The position numbers and the translations under genes are program-made. DNA of 64,000 nucleotides from Auanema rhodensis (Eukaryota > Nematoda > Chromadorea > Rhabditida > Rhabditidae): contig OZ059894.1 of the NCBI GenBank assembly GCA_964057225.1, forward strand, positions 19,870,476 through 19,934,475. The letters run 5' to 3'. Of this stretch, positions 1 to 12,285 are shown piece after piece (positions within the stretch are counted from its first letter, which is position 1; each line of letters begins with the position of its first letter). The notes under the pieces were generated by a model that ran no database searches, was not told the DNA's origin, and saw only the letters and a program-made list of their open reading frames with translations.

Positions 1-111
1 TTTCAAAATAATTTAGCAAAAAGTAGATGTTTTTAGATTCCATTTTTCAAGGCAAAGACGATGGACAATGTTATTCAACGAAAAAATTAATTCTTCAGGG
101 TGAAAATCGAG

Positions 112-133
112 GATATAAGTGTGAACTTATATC
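112..133 (+). other. Perfect 9-bp hairpin with GTGA tetraloop, once per monomer
   Basis: Arms GATATAAGT (112-120) and ACTTATATC (125-133) are exact reverse complements separated by GTGA. In a plus-strand transcript the loop would be GUGA, a member of the stable GNRA class. The structure recurs every 351 bp. The main exception is the T127A type (gaacata), which breaks one pair, in the monomers starting at 35803, 39313, 42472, 44227 and 47737; the monomer at 51598 also has an altered loop base (gtgttaac). The symmetry is directly visible. Whether it forms a cruciform or an RNA hairpin in the cell is inference. Confidence 0.85.
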
Positions 134-143
134 AGTTGATATC

Positions 144-210
144 TCGGTGCATTTTTAAGCTAGCGCAAATCTGATAACACAGAACGACGCAGCTTAAAAA
201 TCCGCATCGA
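144..210 (+). other. Long interrupted inverted repeat (21-pair stem, 22-base loop), once per monomer
   Basis: Outer arm TCGGTGC (144-150) pairs with GCATCGA (204-210), with one G-T at 147/207. The core ATTTTTAAGCT (151-161) pairs perfectly with AGCTTAAAAAT (191-201). After a bulged A (162), GCG (163-165) pairs with CGC (188-190), leaving a 22-base loop (166-187). The right arm has a two-base bulge at 202-203. The two commonest variants here, 184 A/T and 202 C/T, lie in the loop and the bulge. Pair-breaking changes are rare: 150 C to A in the monomers at 27028, 28783 and 43174; 150 C to G at 17200 and 18253; 151 A to G at 54775 and 58285; one stem T to G at about 54579. The G-T pair would be a tolerated G-U in plus-strand RNA. 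Confidence 0.8.
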
Positions 211-284
211 ATGCACTATACTACATTGAGAAACGCTTAATACAAAAATTAGTTATGATCGTTTGAAAAATGATGCATTAGTGT

Positions 285-312
285 ATGTTGAGTTTCCATG
301 TACACTCAACAT
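285..312 (+). other. 9-bp hairpin with 10-base loop in the most conserved part of the monomer
   Basis: Arms ATGTTGAGT (285-293) and ACTCAACAT (304-312) are exact reverse complements around the loop TTCCATGTAC (294-303), which contains a palindromic CATG. The element repeats once per monomer. I saw one copy with a broken arm, an A to T at 51537 (monomer position 291). It lies in the near-invariant segment 278-337, so it may be a protein-binding or structural element, but no binding motif is recognised. Confidence 0.8.
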
Positions 313-339
313 TGCTTCCAAAAACATTTTGACAAAAAT

Positions 340-351
340 TTTTTCGAAAAA
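340..351. other. 12-bp palindrome TTTTTCGAAAAA at the chosen monomer junction
   Basis: TTTTTCGAAAAA is its own reverse complement and is flanked by further A/T runs. It recurs at the end of most monomers. The symmetry is lost in copies with G348 (TTCGAGAAA), for example those ending at 702, 3159, 4914 and 7020, and its CpG is lost at 49134-49135 (CG to CA). This region also carries the subfamily-diagnostic bases 338-339 and 348 and one visible exchange point (60378-60387). Confidence 0.75.
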
Positions 352-3300
352 TTTCAGAATAATTTAGCAAAAAGTAGATGTTTTTAGATTCCTTTTTTCA
401 AGTCAAAGACGATGGACATTGTTATTCAACGAAAAAATTAATTCTTCAGGGTGAAAATCGAGGATATAAGTGTGAACTTATATCAGTTGATATCTCGGTG
501 CATTTTTAAGCTAGCGCAAATCTGATAACACAGAACGACGCAGCTTAAAAATTCGCATCGAATGCACTATACTACATTGAAAAACGCTTAATACAAAAAT
601 TAGTTATGATCGTTTGAAAAATGATGCATTAGTGTATGTTGAGTTTCCATGTACACTCAACATTGCTTCCAAAAACATTTTGACAAAAATTTTTTCGAGA
701 AATTTCAAAATAATTTAGCAAAAAGTAGATGTTTTTAGATTCCTTTTTTCAAGGCAAAGACGATGGACAATGTTATTCAACGAAAAAATTAATTCTTCAG
801 GGTGAAAATCGAGGATATAAGTGTGAACTTATATCAGTTGATATCTCGGTGCATTTTTAAGCTAGCGCAAATCTGATAACACAGATCGACGCAGCTTAAA
901 AATCCGCATCGAATGCACTATACTACATTGAGAAACGCTTAATACAAAAATTAGTTATGATCGTTTGAAAAATGATGCATTAGTGTATGTTGAGTTTCCA
1001 TGTACACTCAACATTGCTTCCAAAAACATTTTGACAAAAATTTTTTCGAAAAATTTCAGAATAATTTAGCAAAAAGTAGATGTTTTTAGATTCCATTTTT
1101 CAAGGCAAAGACGATGGACAATGTTATTCAACGAAAAAATTAATTCTTCAGGGTGAAAATCGAGGATATAAGTGTGAACTTATATCAGTTGATATCTCGG
1201 TGCATTTTTAAGCTAGCGCAAATCTGATAACACAGATCGACGCAGCTTAAAAATCCGCATCGAATGCACTATACTACATTGAAAAACGCTTAATACAAAA
1301 ATTAGTTATGATCGTTTGAAAAATGATGCATTAGTGTATGTTGAGTTTCCATGTACACTCAACATTGCTTCCAAAAACATTTTGACAAAAAGTTTTTCGA
1401 AAAATTTCAAAATAATTTAGCAAAAAGTAGATGTTTTTAGATTCCATTTTTCAAGGCAAAGACGATGGACAATGTTATTCAACGAAAAAATTAATTCTTC
1501 AGGGTGAAAATCGAGGATATAAGTGTGAACTTATATCAGTTGATATCTCGGTGCATTTTTAAGCTAGCGCAAATCTGATAACACAGAACGACGCAGCTTA
1601 AAAATCCGCATCGAATGCACTATACTACATTGAGAAACGCTTAATACAAAAATTAGTTATGATCGTTTGAAAAATGATGCATTAGTGTATGTTGAGTTTC
1701 CATGTACACTCAACATTGCTTCCAAAAACATTTTGACAAAAATTTTTTCGAAAAATTTCAGAATAATTTAGCAAAAAGTAGATGTTTTTAGATTCCATTT
1801 TTCAAGGCAAAGACGATGGACAATGTTATTCAACGAAAAAATTAATTCTTCAGGGTGAAAATCGAGGATATAAGTGTGAACTTATATCAGTTGATATCTC
1901 GGTGCATTTTTAAGCTAGCGCAAATCTGATAACACAGATCGACGCAGCTTAAAAATCCGCATCGAATGCACTATACTACATTGAGAAACGCTTAATACAA
2001 AAATTAGTTATGATCGTTTGAAAAATGATGCATTAGTGTATGTTGAGTTTCCATGTACACTCAACATTGCTTCCAAAAACATTTTGACAAAAAGTTTTTC
2101 GAAAAATTTCAAAATAATTTAGCAAAAAGTAGATGTTTTTAGATTCCATTTTTCAAGGCAAAGACGATGGACAATGTTATTCAACGAAAAAATTAATTCT
2201 TCAGGGTGAAAATCGAGGATATAAGTGTGAACTTATATCAGTTGATATCTCGGTGCATTTTTAAGCTAGCGCAAATCTGATAACACAGAACGACGCAGCT
2301 TAAAAATCCGCATCGAATGCACTATACTACATTGAGAAACGCTTAATACAAAAATTAGTTATGATCGTTTGAAAAATGATGCATTAGTGTATGTTGAGTT
2401 TCCATGTACACTCAACATTGCTTCCAAAAACATTTTGACAAAAATTTTTTCGAAAAATTTCAGAATAATTTAGCAAAAAGTAGATGTTTTTAGATTCCTT
2501 TTTTCAAGTCAAAGACGATGGACATTGTTATTCAACGAAAAAATTAATTCTTCAGGGTGAAAATCGAGGATATAAGTGTGAACTTATATCAGTTGATATC
2601 TCGGTGCATTTTTAAGCTAGCGCAAATCTGATAACACAGAACGACGCAGCTTAAAAATTCGCATCGAATGCACTATACTACATTGAAAAACGCTTAATAC
2701 AAAAATTAGTTATGATCGTTTGAAAAATGATGCATTAGTGTATGTTGAGTTTCCATGTACACTCAACATTGCTTCCAAAAACATTTTGACAAAAATTTTT
2801 TCGAAAAATTTCGAAATAATTTAGCAAAAAGTAGATGTTTTTAGATTCCATTTTTCAAGGCAAAGACGATGGACAATGTTATTCAACGAAAAAATCAATT
2901 CTTCAGGGTGAAAATCGAGGATATAAGTGTGAACTTATATCAGTTGATATCTCGGTGCATTTTTAAGCTAGCGCAAATCTGATAACACAGAACGACGCAG
3001 CTTAAAAATCCGCATCGAATGCACTATACTACATTAAGAAACGCTTAATACAAAAATTAGTTATGATCGTTTGAAAAATGATGCATTAGTGTATGTTGAG
3101 TTTCCATGTACACTCAACATTGCTTCCAAAAACATTTTGACAAAAATTTTTTCGAGAAATTTCAAAATAATTTAGCAAAAAGTAGATGTTTTTAGATTCC
3201 TTTTTTCAAGGCAAAGACGATGGACAATGTTATTCAACGAAAAAATTAATTCTTCAGGGTGAAAATCGAGGATATAAGTGTGAACTTATATCAGTTGATA

Positions 3301-4212
3301 TCTCGGTGCATTTTTAAGCTAGCGCAAATCTGATAACACAGATCGACGCAGCTTAAAAATCCGCATCGAATGCACTATACTACATTGAGAAACGCTTAAT
3401 ACAAAAATTAGTTATGATCGTTTGAAAAATGATGCATTAGTGTATGTTGAGTTTCCATGTACACTCAACATTGCTTCCAAAAACATTTTGACAAAAATTT
3501 TTTCGAAAAATTTCAGAATAATTTAGCAAAAAGTAGATGTTTTTAGATTCCATTTTTCAAGGCAAAGACGATGGACAATGTTATTCAACGAAAAAATTAA
3601 TTCTTCAGGGTGAAAATCGAGGATATAAGTGTGAACTTATATCAGTTGATATCTCGGTGCATTTTTAAGCTAGCGCAAATCTGATAACACAGATCGACGC
3701 AGCTTAAAAATCCGCATCGAATGCACTATACTACATTGAAAAACGCTTAATACAAAAATTAGTTATGATCGTTTGAAAAATGATGCATTAGTGTATGTTG
3801 AGTTTCCATGTACACTCAACATTGCTTCCAAAAACATTTTGACAAAAAGTTTTTCGAAAAATTTCAAAATAATTTAGCAAAAAGTAGATGTTTTTAGATT
3901 CCATTTTTCAAGGCAAAGACGATGGACAATGTTATTCAACGAAAAAATTAATTCTTCAGGGTGAAAATCGAGGATATAAGTGTGAACTTATATCAGTTGA
4001 TATCTCGGTGCATTTTTAAGCTAGCGCAAATCTGATAACACAGAACGACGCAGCTTAAAAATCCGCATCGAATGCACTATACTACATTGAGAAACGCTTA
4101 ATACAAAAATTAGTTATGATCGTTTGAAAAATGATGCATTAGTGTATGTTGAGTTTCCATGTACACTCAACATTGCTTCCAAAAACATTTTGACAAAAAT
4201 TTTTTCGAAAAA

Positions 4213-7200
4213 TTTCAGAATAATTTAGCAAAAAGTAGATGTTTTTAGATTCCTTTTTTCAAGGCAAAAACGATGGACATTGTTATTCAACGAAAAAATT
4301 AATTCTTCAGGGTGAAAATCGAGGATATAAGTGTGAACTTATATCAGTTGATATCTCGGTGCATTTTTAAGCTAGCGCAAATCTGATAACACAGAACGAC
4401 GCAGCTTAAAAATTCGCATCGAATGCACTATACTACATTGAAAAACGCTTAATACAAAAATTAGTTATGATCGTTTGAAAAATGATGCATTAGTGTATGT
4501 TGAGTTTCCATGTACACTCAACATTGCTTCCAAAAACATTTTGACAAAAATTTTTTCGAAAAATTTCGAAATAATTTAGCAAAAAGTAGATGTTTTTAGA
4601 TTCCATTTTTCAAGGCAAAGACGATGGACAATGTTATTCAACGAAAAAATCAATTCTTCAGGGTGAAAATCGAGGATATAAGTGTGAACTTATATCAGTT
4701 GATATCTCGGTGCATTTTTAAGCTAGCGCAAATCTGATAACACAGAACGACGCAGCTTAAAAATCCGCATCGAATGCACTATACTACATTAAGAAACGCT
4801 TAATACAAAAATTAGTTATGATCGTTTGAAAAATGATGCATTAGTGTATGTTGAGTTTCCATGTACACTCAACATTGCTTCCAAAAACATTTTGACAAAA
4901 ATTTTTTCGAGAAATTTCAAAATAATTTAGCAAAAAGTAGATGTTTTTAGATTCCTTTTTTCAAGGCAAAGACGATGGACAATGTTATTCAACGAAAAAA
5001 TTAATTCTTCAGGGTGAAAATCGAGGATATAAGTGTGAACTTATATCAGTTGATATCTCGGTGCATTTTTAAGCTAGCGCAAATCTGATAACACAGAACG
5101 ACGCAGCTTAAAAATTCGCATCGAATGCACTATACTACATTGAGAAACGCTTAATACAAAAATTAGTTATGATCGTTTGAAAAATGATGCATTAGTGTAT
5201 GTTGAGTTTCCATGTACACTCAACATTGCTTCCAAAAACATTTTGACAAAAATTTTTTCGAAAAATTTCAGAATAATTTAGCAAAAAGTAGATGTTTTTA
5301 GATTCCTTTTTTCAAGGCAAAGACGATGGACATTGTTATTCAACGAAAAAATTAATTCTTCAGGGTGAAAATCGAGGATATAAGTGTGAACTTATATCAG
5401 TTGATATCTCGGTGCATTTTTAAGCTAGCGCAAATCTGATAACACAGAACGACGCAGCTTAAAAATTCGCATCGAATGCACTATACTACATTGAAAAACG
5501 CTTAATACAAAAATTAGTTATGATCGTTTGAAAAATGATGCATTAGTGTATGTTGAGTTTCCATGTACACTCAACATTGCTTCCAAAAACATTTTGACAA
5601 AAATTTTTTCGAAAAATTTCGAAATAATTTAGCAAAAAGTAGATGTTTTTAGATTCCATTTTTCAAGGCAAAGACGATGGACAATGTTATTCAACGAAAA
5701 AATCAATTCTTCAGGGTGAAAATCGAGGATATAAGTGTGAACTTATATCAGTTGATATCTCGGTGCATTTTTAAGCTAGCGCAAATCTGATAACACAGAA
5801 CGACGCAGCTTAAAAATCCGCATCGAATGCACTATACTACATTAAGAAACGCTTAATACAAAAATTAGTTATGATCGTTTGAAAAATGATGCATTAGTGT
5901 ATGTTGAGTTTCCATGTACACTCAACATTGCTTCCAAAAACATTTTGACAAAAATTTTTTCGAAAAATTTCGAAATAATTTAGCAAAAAGTAGATGTTTT
6001 TAGATTCCATTTTTCAAGGCAAAGACGATGGACAATGTTATTCAACGAAAAAATCAATTCTTCAGGGTGAAAATCGAGGATATAAGTGTGAACTTATATC
6101 AGTTGATATCTCGGTGCATTTTTAAGCTAGCGCAAATCTGATAACACAGAACGACGCAGCTTAAAAATCCGCATCGAATGCACTATACTACATTAAGAAA
6201 CGCTTAATACAAAAATTAGTTATGATCGTTTGAAAAATGATGCATTAGTGTATGTTGAGTTTCCATGTACACTCAACATTGCTTCCAAAAACATTTTGAC
6301 AAAAATTTTTTCGAAAAATTTCAGAATAATTTAGCAAAAAGTAGATGTTTTTAGATTCCTTTTTTCAAGGCAAAAACGATGGACATTGTTATTCAACGAA
6401 AAAATTAATTCTTCAGGGTGAAAATCGAGGATATAAGTGTGAACTTATATCAGTTGATATCTCGGTGCATTTTTAAGCTAGCGCAAATCTGATAACACAG
6501 AACGACGCAGCTTAAAAATTCGCATCGAATGCACTATACTACATTGAAAAACGCTTAATACAAAAATTAGTTATGATCGTTTGAAAAATGATGCATTAGT
6601 GTATGTTGAGTTTCCATGTACACTCAACATTGCTTCCAAAAACATTTTGACAAAAATTTTTTCGAAAAATTTCGAAATAATTTAGCAAAAAGTAGATGTT
6701 TTTAGATTCCATTTTTCAAGGCAAAGACGATGGACAATGTTATTCAACGAAAAAATCAATTCTTCAGGGTGAAAATCGAGGATATAAGTGTGAACTTATA
6801 TCAGTTGATATCTCGGTGCATTTTTAAGCTAGCGCAAATCTGATAACACAGAACGACGCAGCTTAAAAATCCGCATCGAATGCACTATACTACATTAAGA
6901 AACGCTTAATACAAAAATTAGTTATGATCGTTTGAAAAATGATGCATTAGTGTATGTTGAGTTTCCATGTACACTCAACATTGCTTCCAAAAACATTTTG
7001 ACAAAAATTTTTTCGAGAAATTTCAAAATAATTTAGCAAAAAGTAGATGTTTTTAGATTCCTTTTTTCAAGGCAAAGACGATGGACAATGTTATTCAACG
7101 AAAAAATTAATTCTTCAGGGTGAAAATCGAGGATATAAGTGTGAACTTATATCAGTTGATATCTCGGTGCATTTTTAAGCTAGCGCAAATCTGATAACAC

Positions 7201-8424
7201 AGAACGACGCAGCTTAAAAATTCGCATCGAATGCACTATACTACATTGAGAAACGCTTAATACAAAAATTAGTTATGATCGTTTGAAAAATGATGCATTA
7301 GTGTATGTTGAGTTTCCATGTACACTCAACATTGCTTCCAAAAACATTTTGACAAAAATTTTTTCGAAAAATTTCAGAATAATTTAGCAAAAAGTAGATG
7401 TTTTTAGATTCCTTTTTTCAAGGCAAAGACGATGGACATTGTTATTCAACGAAAAAATTAATTCTTCAGGGTGAAAATCGAGGATATAAGTGTGAACTTA
7501 TATCAGTTGATATCTCGGTGCATTTTTAAGCTAGCGCAAATCTGATAACACAGAACGACGCAGCTTAAAAATTCGCATCGAATGCACTATACTACATTGA
7601 AAAACGCTTAATACAAAAATTAGTTATGATCGTTTGAAAAATGATGCATTAGTGTATGTTGAGTTTCCATGTACACTCAACATTGCTTCCAAAAACATTT
7701 TGACAAAAATTTTTTCGAAAAATTTCGAAATAATTTAGCAAAAAGTAGATGTTTTTAGATTCCATTTTTCAAGGCAAAGACGATGGACAATGTTATTCAA
7801 CGAAAAAATCAATTCTTCAGGGTGAAAATCGAGGATATAAGTGTGAACTTATATCAGTTGATATCTCGGTGCATTTTTAAGCTAGCGCAAATCTGATAAC
7901 ACAGAACGACGCAGCTTAAAAATCCGCATCGAATGCACTATACTACATTAAAAAACGCTTAATACAAAAATTAGTTATGATCGTTTGAAAAATGATGCAT
8001 TAGTGTATGTTGAGTTTCCATGTACACTCAACATTGCTTCCAAAAACATTTTGACAAAAATTTTTTCGAAAAATTTCGAAATAATTTAGCAAAAAGTAGA
8101 TGTTTTTAGATTCCATTTTTCAAGGCAAAGACGATGGACAATGTTATTCAACGAAAAAATCAATTCTTCAGGGTGAAAATCGAGGATATAAGTGTGAACT
8201 TATATCAGTTGATATCTCGGTGCATTTTTAAGCTAGCGCAAATCTGATAACACAGAACGACGCAGCTTAAAAATCCGCATCGAATGCACTATACTACATT
8301 AAGAAACGCTTAATACAAAAATTAGTTATGATCGTTTGAAAAATGATGCATTAGTGTATGTTGAGTTTCCATGTACACTCAACATTGCTTCCAAAAACAT
8401 TTTGACAAAAATTTTTTCGAGAAA
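4213..8424 (+). repeat. Six-monomer higher-order unit (2106 bp) present twice
   Basis: Monomers 13-18 (4213-6318) and 19-24 (6319-8424) carry the same order of types. The first member of each has A57 (ggcaaaaacg) and T68; the second has G5, C88, A228 and G348; the third A5-A6, T42 and T202; the fourth T42, T68 and A230; the fifth and sixth G5 and C88. I saw only two diagnostic differences between the copies: the fifth members differ at 230 (ttaag versus ttaaaa, near 7949), and the sixth members differ at 348. Confidence 0.85.
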
Positions 8425-11400
8425 TTTCAAAATAATTTAGCAAAAAGTAGATGTTTTTAGATTCCTTTTTTCAAGGCAAAGACGATGGACAATGTTATTC
8501 AACGAAAAAATTAATTCTTCAGGGTGAAAATCGAGGATATAAGTGTGAACTTATATCAGTTGATATCTCGGTGCATTTTTAAGCTAGCGCAAATCTGATA
8601 ACACAGATCGACGCAGCTTAAAAATCCGCATCGAATGCACTATACTACATTGAGAAACGCTTAATACAAAAATTAGTTATGATCGTTTGAAAAATGATGC
8701 ATTAGTGTATGTTGAGTTTCCATGTACACTCAACATTGCTTCCAAAAACATTTTGACAAAAATTTTTTCGAAAAATTTCAGAATAATTTAGCAAAAAGTA
8801 GATGTTTTTAGATTCCATTTTTCAAGGCAAAGACGATGGACAATGTTATTCAACGAAAAAATTAATTCTTCAGGGTGAAAATCGAGGATATAAGTGTGAA
8901 CTTATATCAGTTGATATCTCGGTGCATTTTTAAGCTAGCGCAAATCTGATAACACAGATCGACGCAGCTTAAAAATCCGCATCGAATGCACTATACTACA
9001 TTGAGAAACGCTTAATACAAAAATTAGTTATGATCGTTTGAAAAATGATGCATTAGTGTATGTTGAGTTTCCATGTACACTCAACATTGCTTCCAAAAAC
9101 ATTTTGACAAAAATTTTTTCGAAAAATTTCAGAATAATTTAGCAAAAAGTAGATGTTTTTAGATTCCATTTTTCAAGGCAAAGACGATGGACAATGTTAT
9201 TCAACGAAAAAATTAATTCTTCAGGGTGAAAATCGAGGATATAAGTGTGAACTTATATCAGTTGATATCTCGGTGCATTTTTAAGCTAGCGCAAATCTGA
9301 TAACACAGATCGACGCAGCTTAAAAATCCGCATCGAATGCACTATACTACATTGAGAAACGCTTAATACAAAAATTAGTTATGATCGTTTGAAAAATGAT
9401 GCATTAGTGTATGTTGAGTTTCCATGTACACTCAACATTGCTTCCAAAAACATTTTGACAAAAATTTTTTCGAAAAATTTCAAAATAATTTAGCAAAAAG
9501 TAGATGTTTTTAGATTCCTTTTTTCAAGGCAAAGACGATGGACAATGTTATTCAACGAAAAAATTAATTCTTCAGGGTGAAAATCGAGGATATAAGTGTG
9601 AACTTATATCAGTTGATATCTCGGTGCATTTTTAAGCTAGCGCAAATCTGATAACACAGAACGACGCAGCTTAAAAATTCGCATCGAATGCACTATACTA
9701 CATTGAGAAACGCTTAATACAAAAATTAGTTATGATCGTTTGAAAAATGATGCATTAGTGTATGTTGAGTTTCCATGTACACTCAACATTGCTTCCAAAA
9801 ACATTTTGACAAAAATTTTTTCGAAAAATTTCAAAATAATTTAGCAAAAAGTAGATGTTTTTAGATTCCTTTTTTCAAGGCAAAGACGATGGACAATGTT
9901 ATTCAACGAAAAAATTAATTCTTCAGGGTGAAAATCGAGGATATAAGTGTGAACTTATATCAGTTGATATCTCGGTGCATTTTTAAGCTAGCGCAAATCT
10001 GATAACACAGAACGACGCAGCTTAAAAATTCGCATCGAATGCACTATACTACATTGAGAAACGCTTAATACAAAAATTAGTTATGATCGTTTGAAAAATG
10101 ATGCATTAGTGTATGTTGAGTTTCCATGTACACTCAACATTGCTTCCAAAAACATTTTGACAAAAATTTTTTCGAAAAATTTCAGAATAATTTAGCAAAA
10201 AGTAGATGTTTTTAGATTCCATTTTTCAAGGCAAAGACGATGGACAATGTTATTCAACGAAAAAATTAATTCTTCAGGGTGAAAATCGAGGATATAAGTG
10301 TGAACTTATATCAGTTGATATCTCGGTGCATTTTTAAGCTAGCGCAAATCTGATAACACAGATTGACGCAGCTTAAAAATCCGCATCGAATGCACTATAC
10401 TACATTGAGAAACGCTTAATACAAAAATTAGTTATGATCGTTTGAAAAATGATGCATTAGTGTATGTTGAGTTTCCATGTACACTCAACATTGCTTCCAA
10501 AAACATTTTGACAAAAATTTTTTCGAAAAATTTCAAAATAATTTAGCAAAAAGTAGATGTTTTTAGATTTCTTTTTTCAAGGCAAAGACGATGGACAATG
10601 TTATTCAACGAAAAAATTAATTCTTCAGGGTGAAAATCGAGGATATAAGTGTGAACTTATATCAGTTGATATCTCGGTGCATTTTTAAGCTAGCGCAAAT
10701 CTGATAACACAGAACGACGCAGCTTAAAAATTCGCATCGAATGCACTATACTACATTGAGAAACGCTTAATACAAAAATTAGTTATGATCGTTTGAAAAA
10801 TGATGCATTAGTGTATGTTGAGTTTCCATGTACACTCAACATTGCTTCCAAAAACATTTTGACAAAAATTTTTTCGAAAAATTTCAGAATAATTTAGCAA
10901 AAAGTAGATGTTTTTAGATTCCATTTTTCAAGGCAAAGACGATGGACAATGTTATTCAACGAAAAAATTAATTCTTCAGGGTGAAAATCGAGGATATAAG
11001 TGTGAACTTATATCAGTTGATATCTCGGTGCATTTTTAAGCTAGCGCAAATCTGATAACACAGATCGACGCAGCTTAAAAATCCGCATCGAATGCACTAT
11101 ACTACATTGAAAAACGCTTAATACAAAAATTAGTTATGATCGTTTGAAAAATGATGCATTAGTGTATGTTGAGTTTCCATGTACACTCAACATTGCTTCC
11201 AAAAACATTTTGACAAAAAGTTTTTCGAAAAATTTCAAAATAATTTAGCAAAAAGTAGATGTTTTTAGATTCCATTTTTCAAGGCAAAGACGATGGACAA
11301 TGTTATTCAACGAAAAAATTAATTCTTCAGGGTGAAAATCGAGGATATAAGTGTGAACTTATATCAGTTGATATCTCGGTGCATTTTTAAGCTAGCGCAA

Positions 11401-12285
11401 ATCTGATAACACAGATCGACGCAGCTTAAAAATCCGCATCGAATGCACTATACTACATTGAGAAACGCTTAATACAAAAATTAGTTATGATCGTTTGAAA
11501 AATGATGCATTAGTGTATGTTGAGTTTCCATGTACACTCAACATTGCTTCCAAAAACATTTTGACAAAAATTTTTTCGAAAAATTTCAGAATAATTTAGC
11601 AAAAAGTAGATGTTTTTAGATTCCATTTTTCAAGGCAAAGACGATGGACAATGTTATTCAACGAAAAAATTAATTCTTCAGGGTGAAAATCGAGGATATA
11701 AGTGTGAACTTATATCAGTTGATATCTCGGTGCATTTTTAAGCTAGCGCAAATCTGATAACACAGATCGACGCAGCTTAAAAATCCGCATCGAATGCACT
11801 ATACTACATTGAGAAACGCTTAATACAAAAATTAGTTATGATCGTTTGAAAAATGATGCATTAGTGTATGTTGAGTTTCCATGTACACTCAACATTGCTT
11901 CCAAAAACATTTTGACAAAAATTTTTTCGAAAAATTTCAGAATAATTTAGCAAAAAGTAGATGTTTTTAGATTCCATTTTTCAAGGCAAAGACGATGGAC
12001 AATGTTATTCAACGAAAAAATTAATTCTTCAGGGTGAAAATCGAGGATATAAGTGTGAACTTATATCAGTTGATATCTCGGTGCATTTTTAAGCTAGCGC
12101 AAATCTGATAACACAGATCGACGCAGCTTAAAAATCCGCATCGAATGCACTATACTACATTGAGAAACGCTTAATACAAAAATTAGTTATGATCGTTTGA
12201 AAAATGATGCATTAGTGTATGTTGAGTTTCCATGTACACTCAACATTGCTTCCAAAAACATTTTGACAAAAATTTTTTCGAAAAA
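8425..12285 (+). repeat. Monomers 25-35, mixed types
   Basis: Eleven ordinary monomers with no clear larger unit. Many are near-identical: the copies at 8776, 9127, 11584 and 11935 share G6, A42, T184, C202 and G230, and 9478 and 9829 share A6, T42, A184 and T202. The copy at 10180 has a private C to T next to T184 (agattg). The first T40 copy (agatttctttt) is at 10531. No other element is seen. Confidence 0.8.

Larger units (their letters stand above)
1..351 (+). repeat. Reference monomer (first copy) and map of variable sites
   Basis: First complete copy, used here as coordinate reference. By hand count it has 53 C and 57 G (31% G+C). Recurrent alternative bases: 5-6 (AA, AG or GA), 40 C/T, 42 A/T, 48 C/T, 52 G/T, 54 A/G, 57 G/A, 68 A/T, 80 G/A, 81 A/G, 88 T/C, 98-99 GG/TA, 100-101 GT/AA, 127 T/A, 150 C/A/G, 184 A/T, 202 C/T, 228 G/A, 230 G/A, 236-237 region (CTTAAT/CTCAAT), 277 A/G, 338-339 (AT, AG, CT or TT) and 348 A/G. 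Alleles travel in linked sets: for example G5 with C88, T68 with T202 and A230, and G339 or G348 always followed by A5-A6 in the next copy. These sets define the monomer types used to recognise higher-order units. It carries single sites GATATC (138-143), GCTAGC (159-164), ATGCAT (273-278) and TGTACA (299-304). Confidence 0.95.
1..4212 (+). repeat. Monomers 1-12, mixed types with a partly repeated order
   Basis: Twelve monomers with no clean higher-order period. The triplet at 703-1755 recurs with the same diagnostic bases at 3160-4212, seven monomers later. The pair at 1-702 resembles that at 2107-2808: in both, the second member has T52 (caagtc) and T68 (gacatt). The monomer at 2809 (G5, C88, A228, G348) is extra relative to the first passage. 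This fits an old duplication modified by gain of one monomer. Nothing non-satellite lies here. Confidence 0.75.

Noticed and set aside
144-210. tRNA or other known structured RNA gene
   Set aside because: The fold is a single long stem, not a cloverleaf; there are no A/B box promoter motifs and no recognised RNA family.
211-291. Ancient internal duplication (211-229 versus 273-291)
   Set aside because: Only 13 of 19 positions match, in AT-rich sequence; too weak without a statistical test.
342-358. CENP-B box (TTCG followed by a spaced A and CGGG)
   Set aside because: TTCG and the central A can be aligned near the monomer junction, but the essential CGGG half is absent (TCAG or TCAA in its place).
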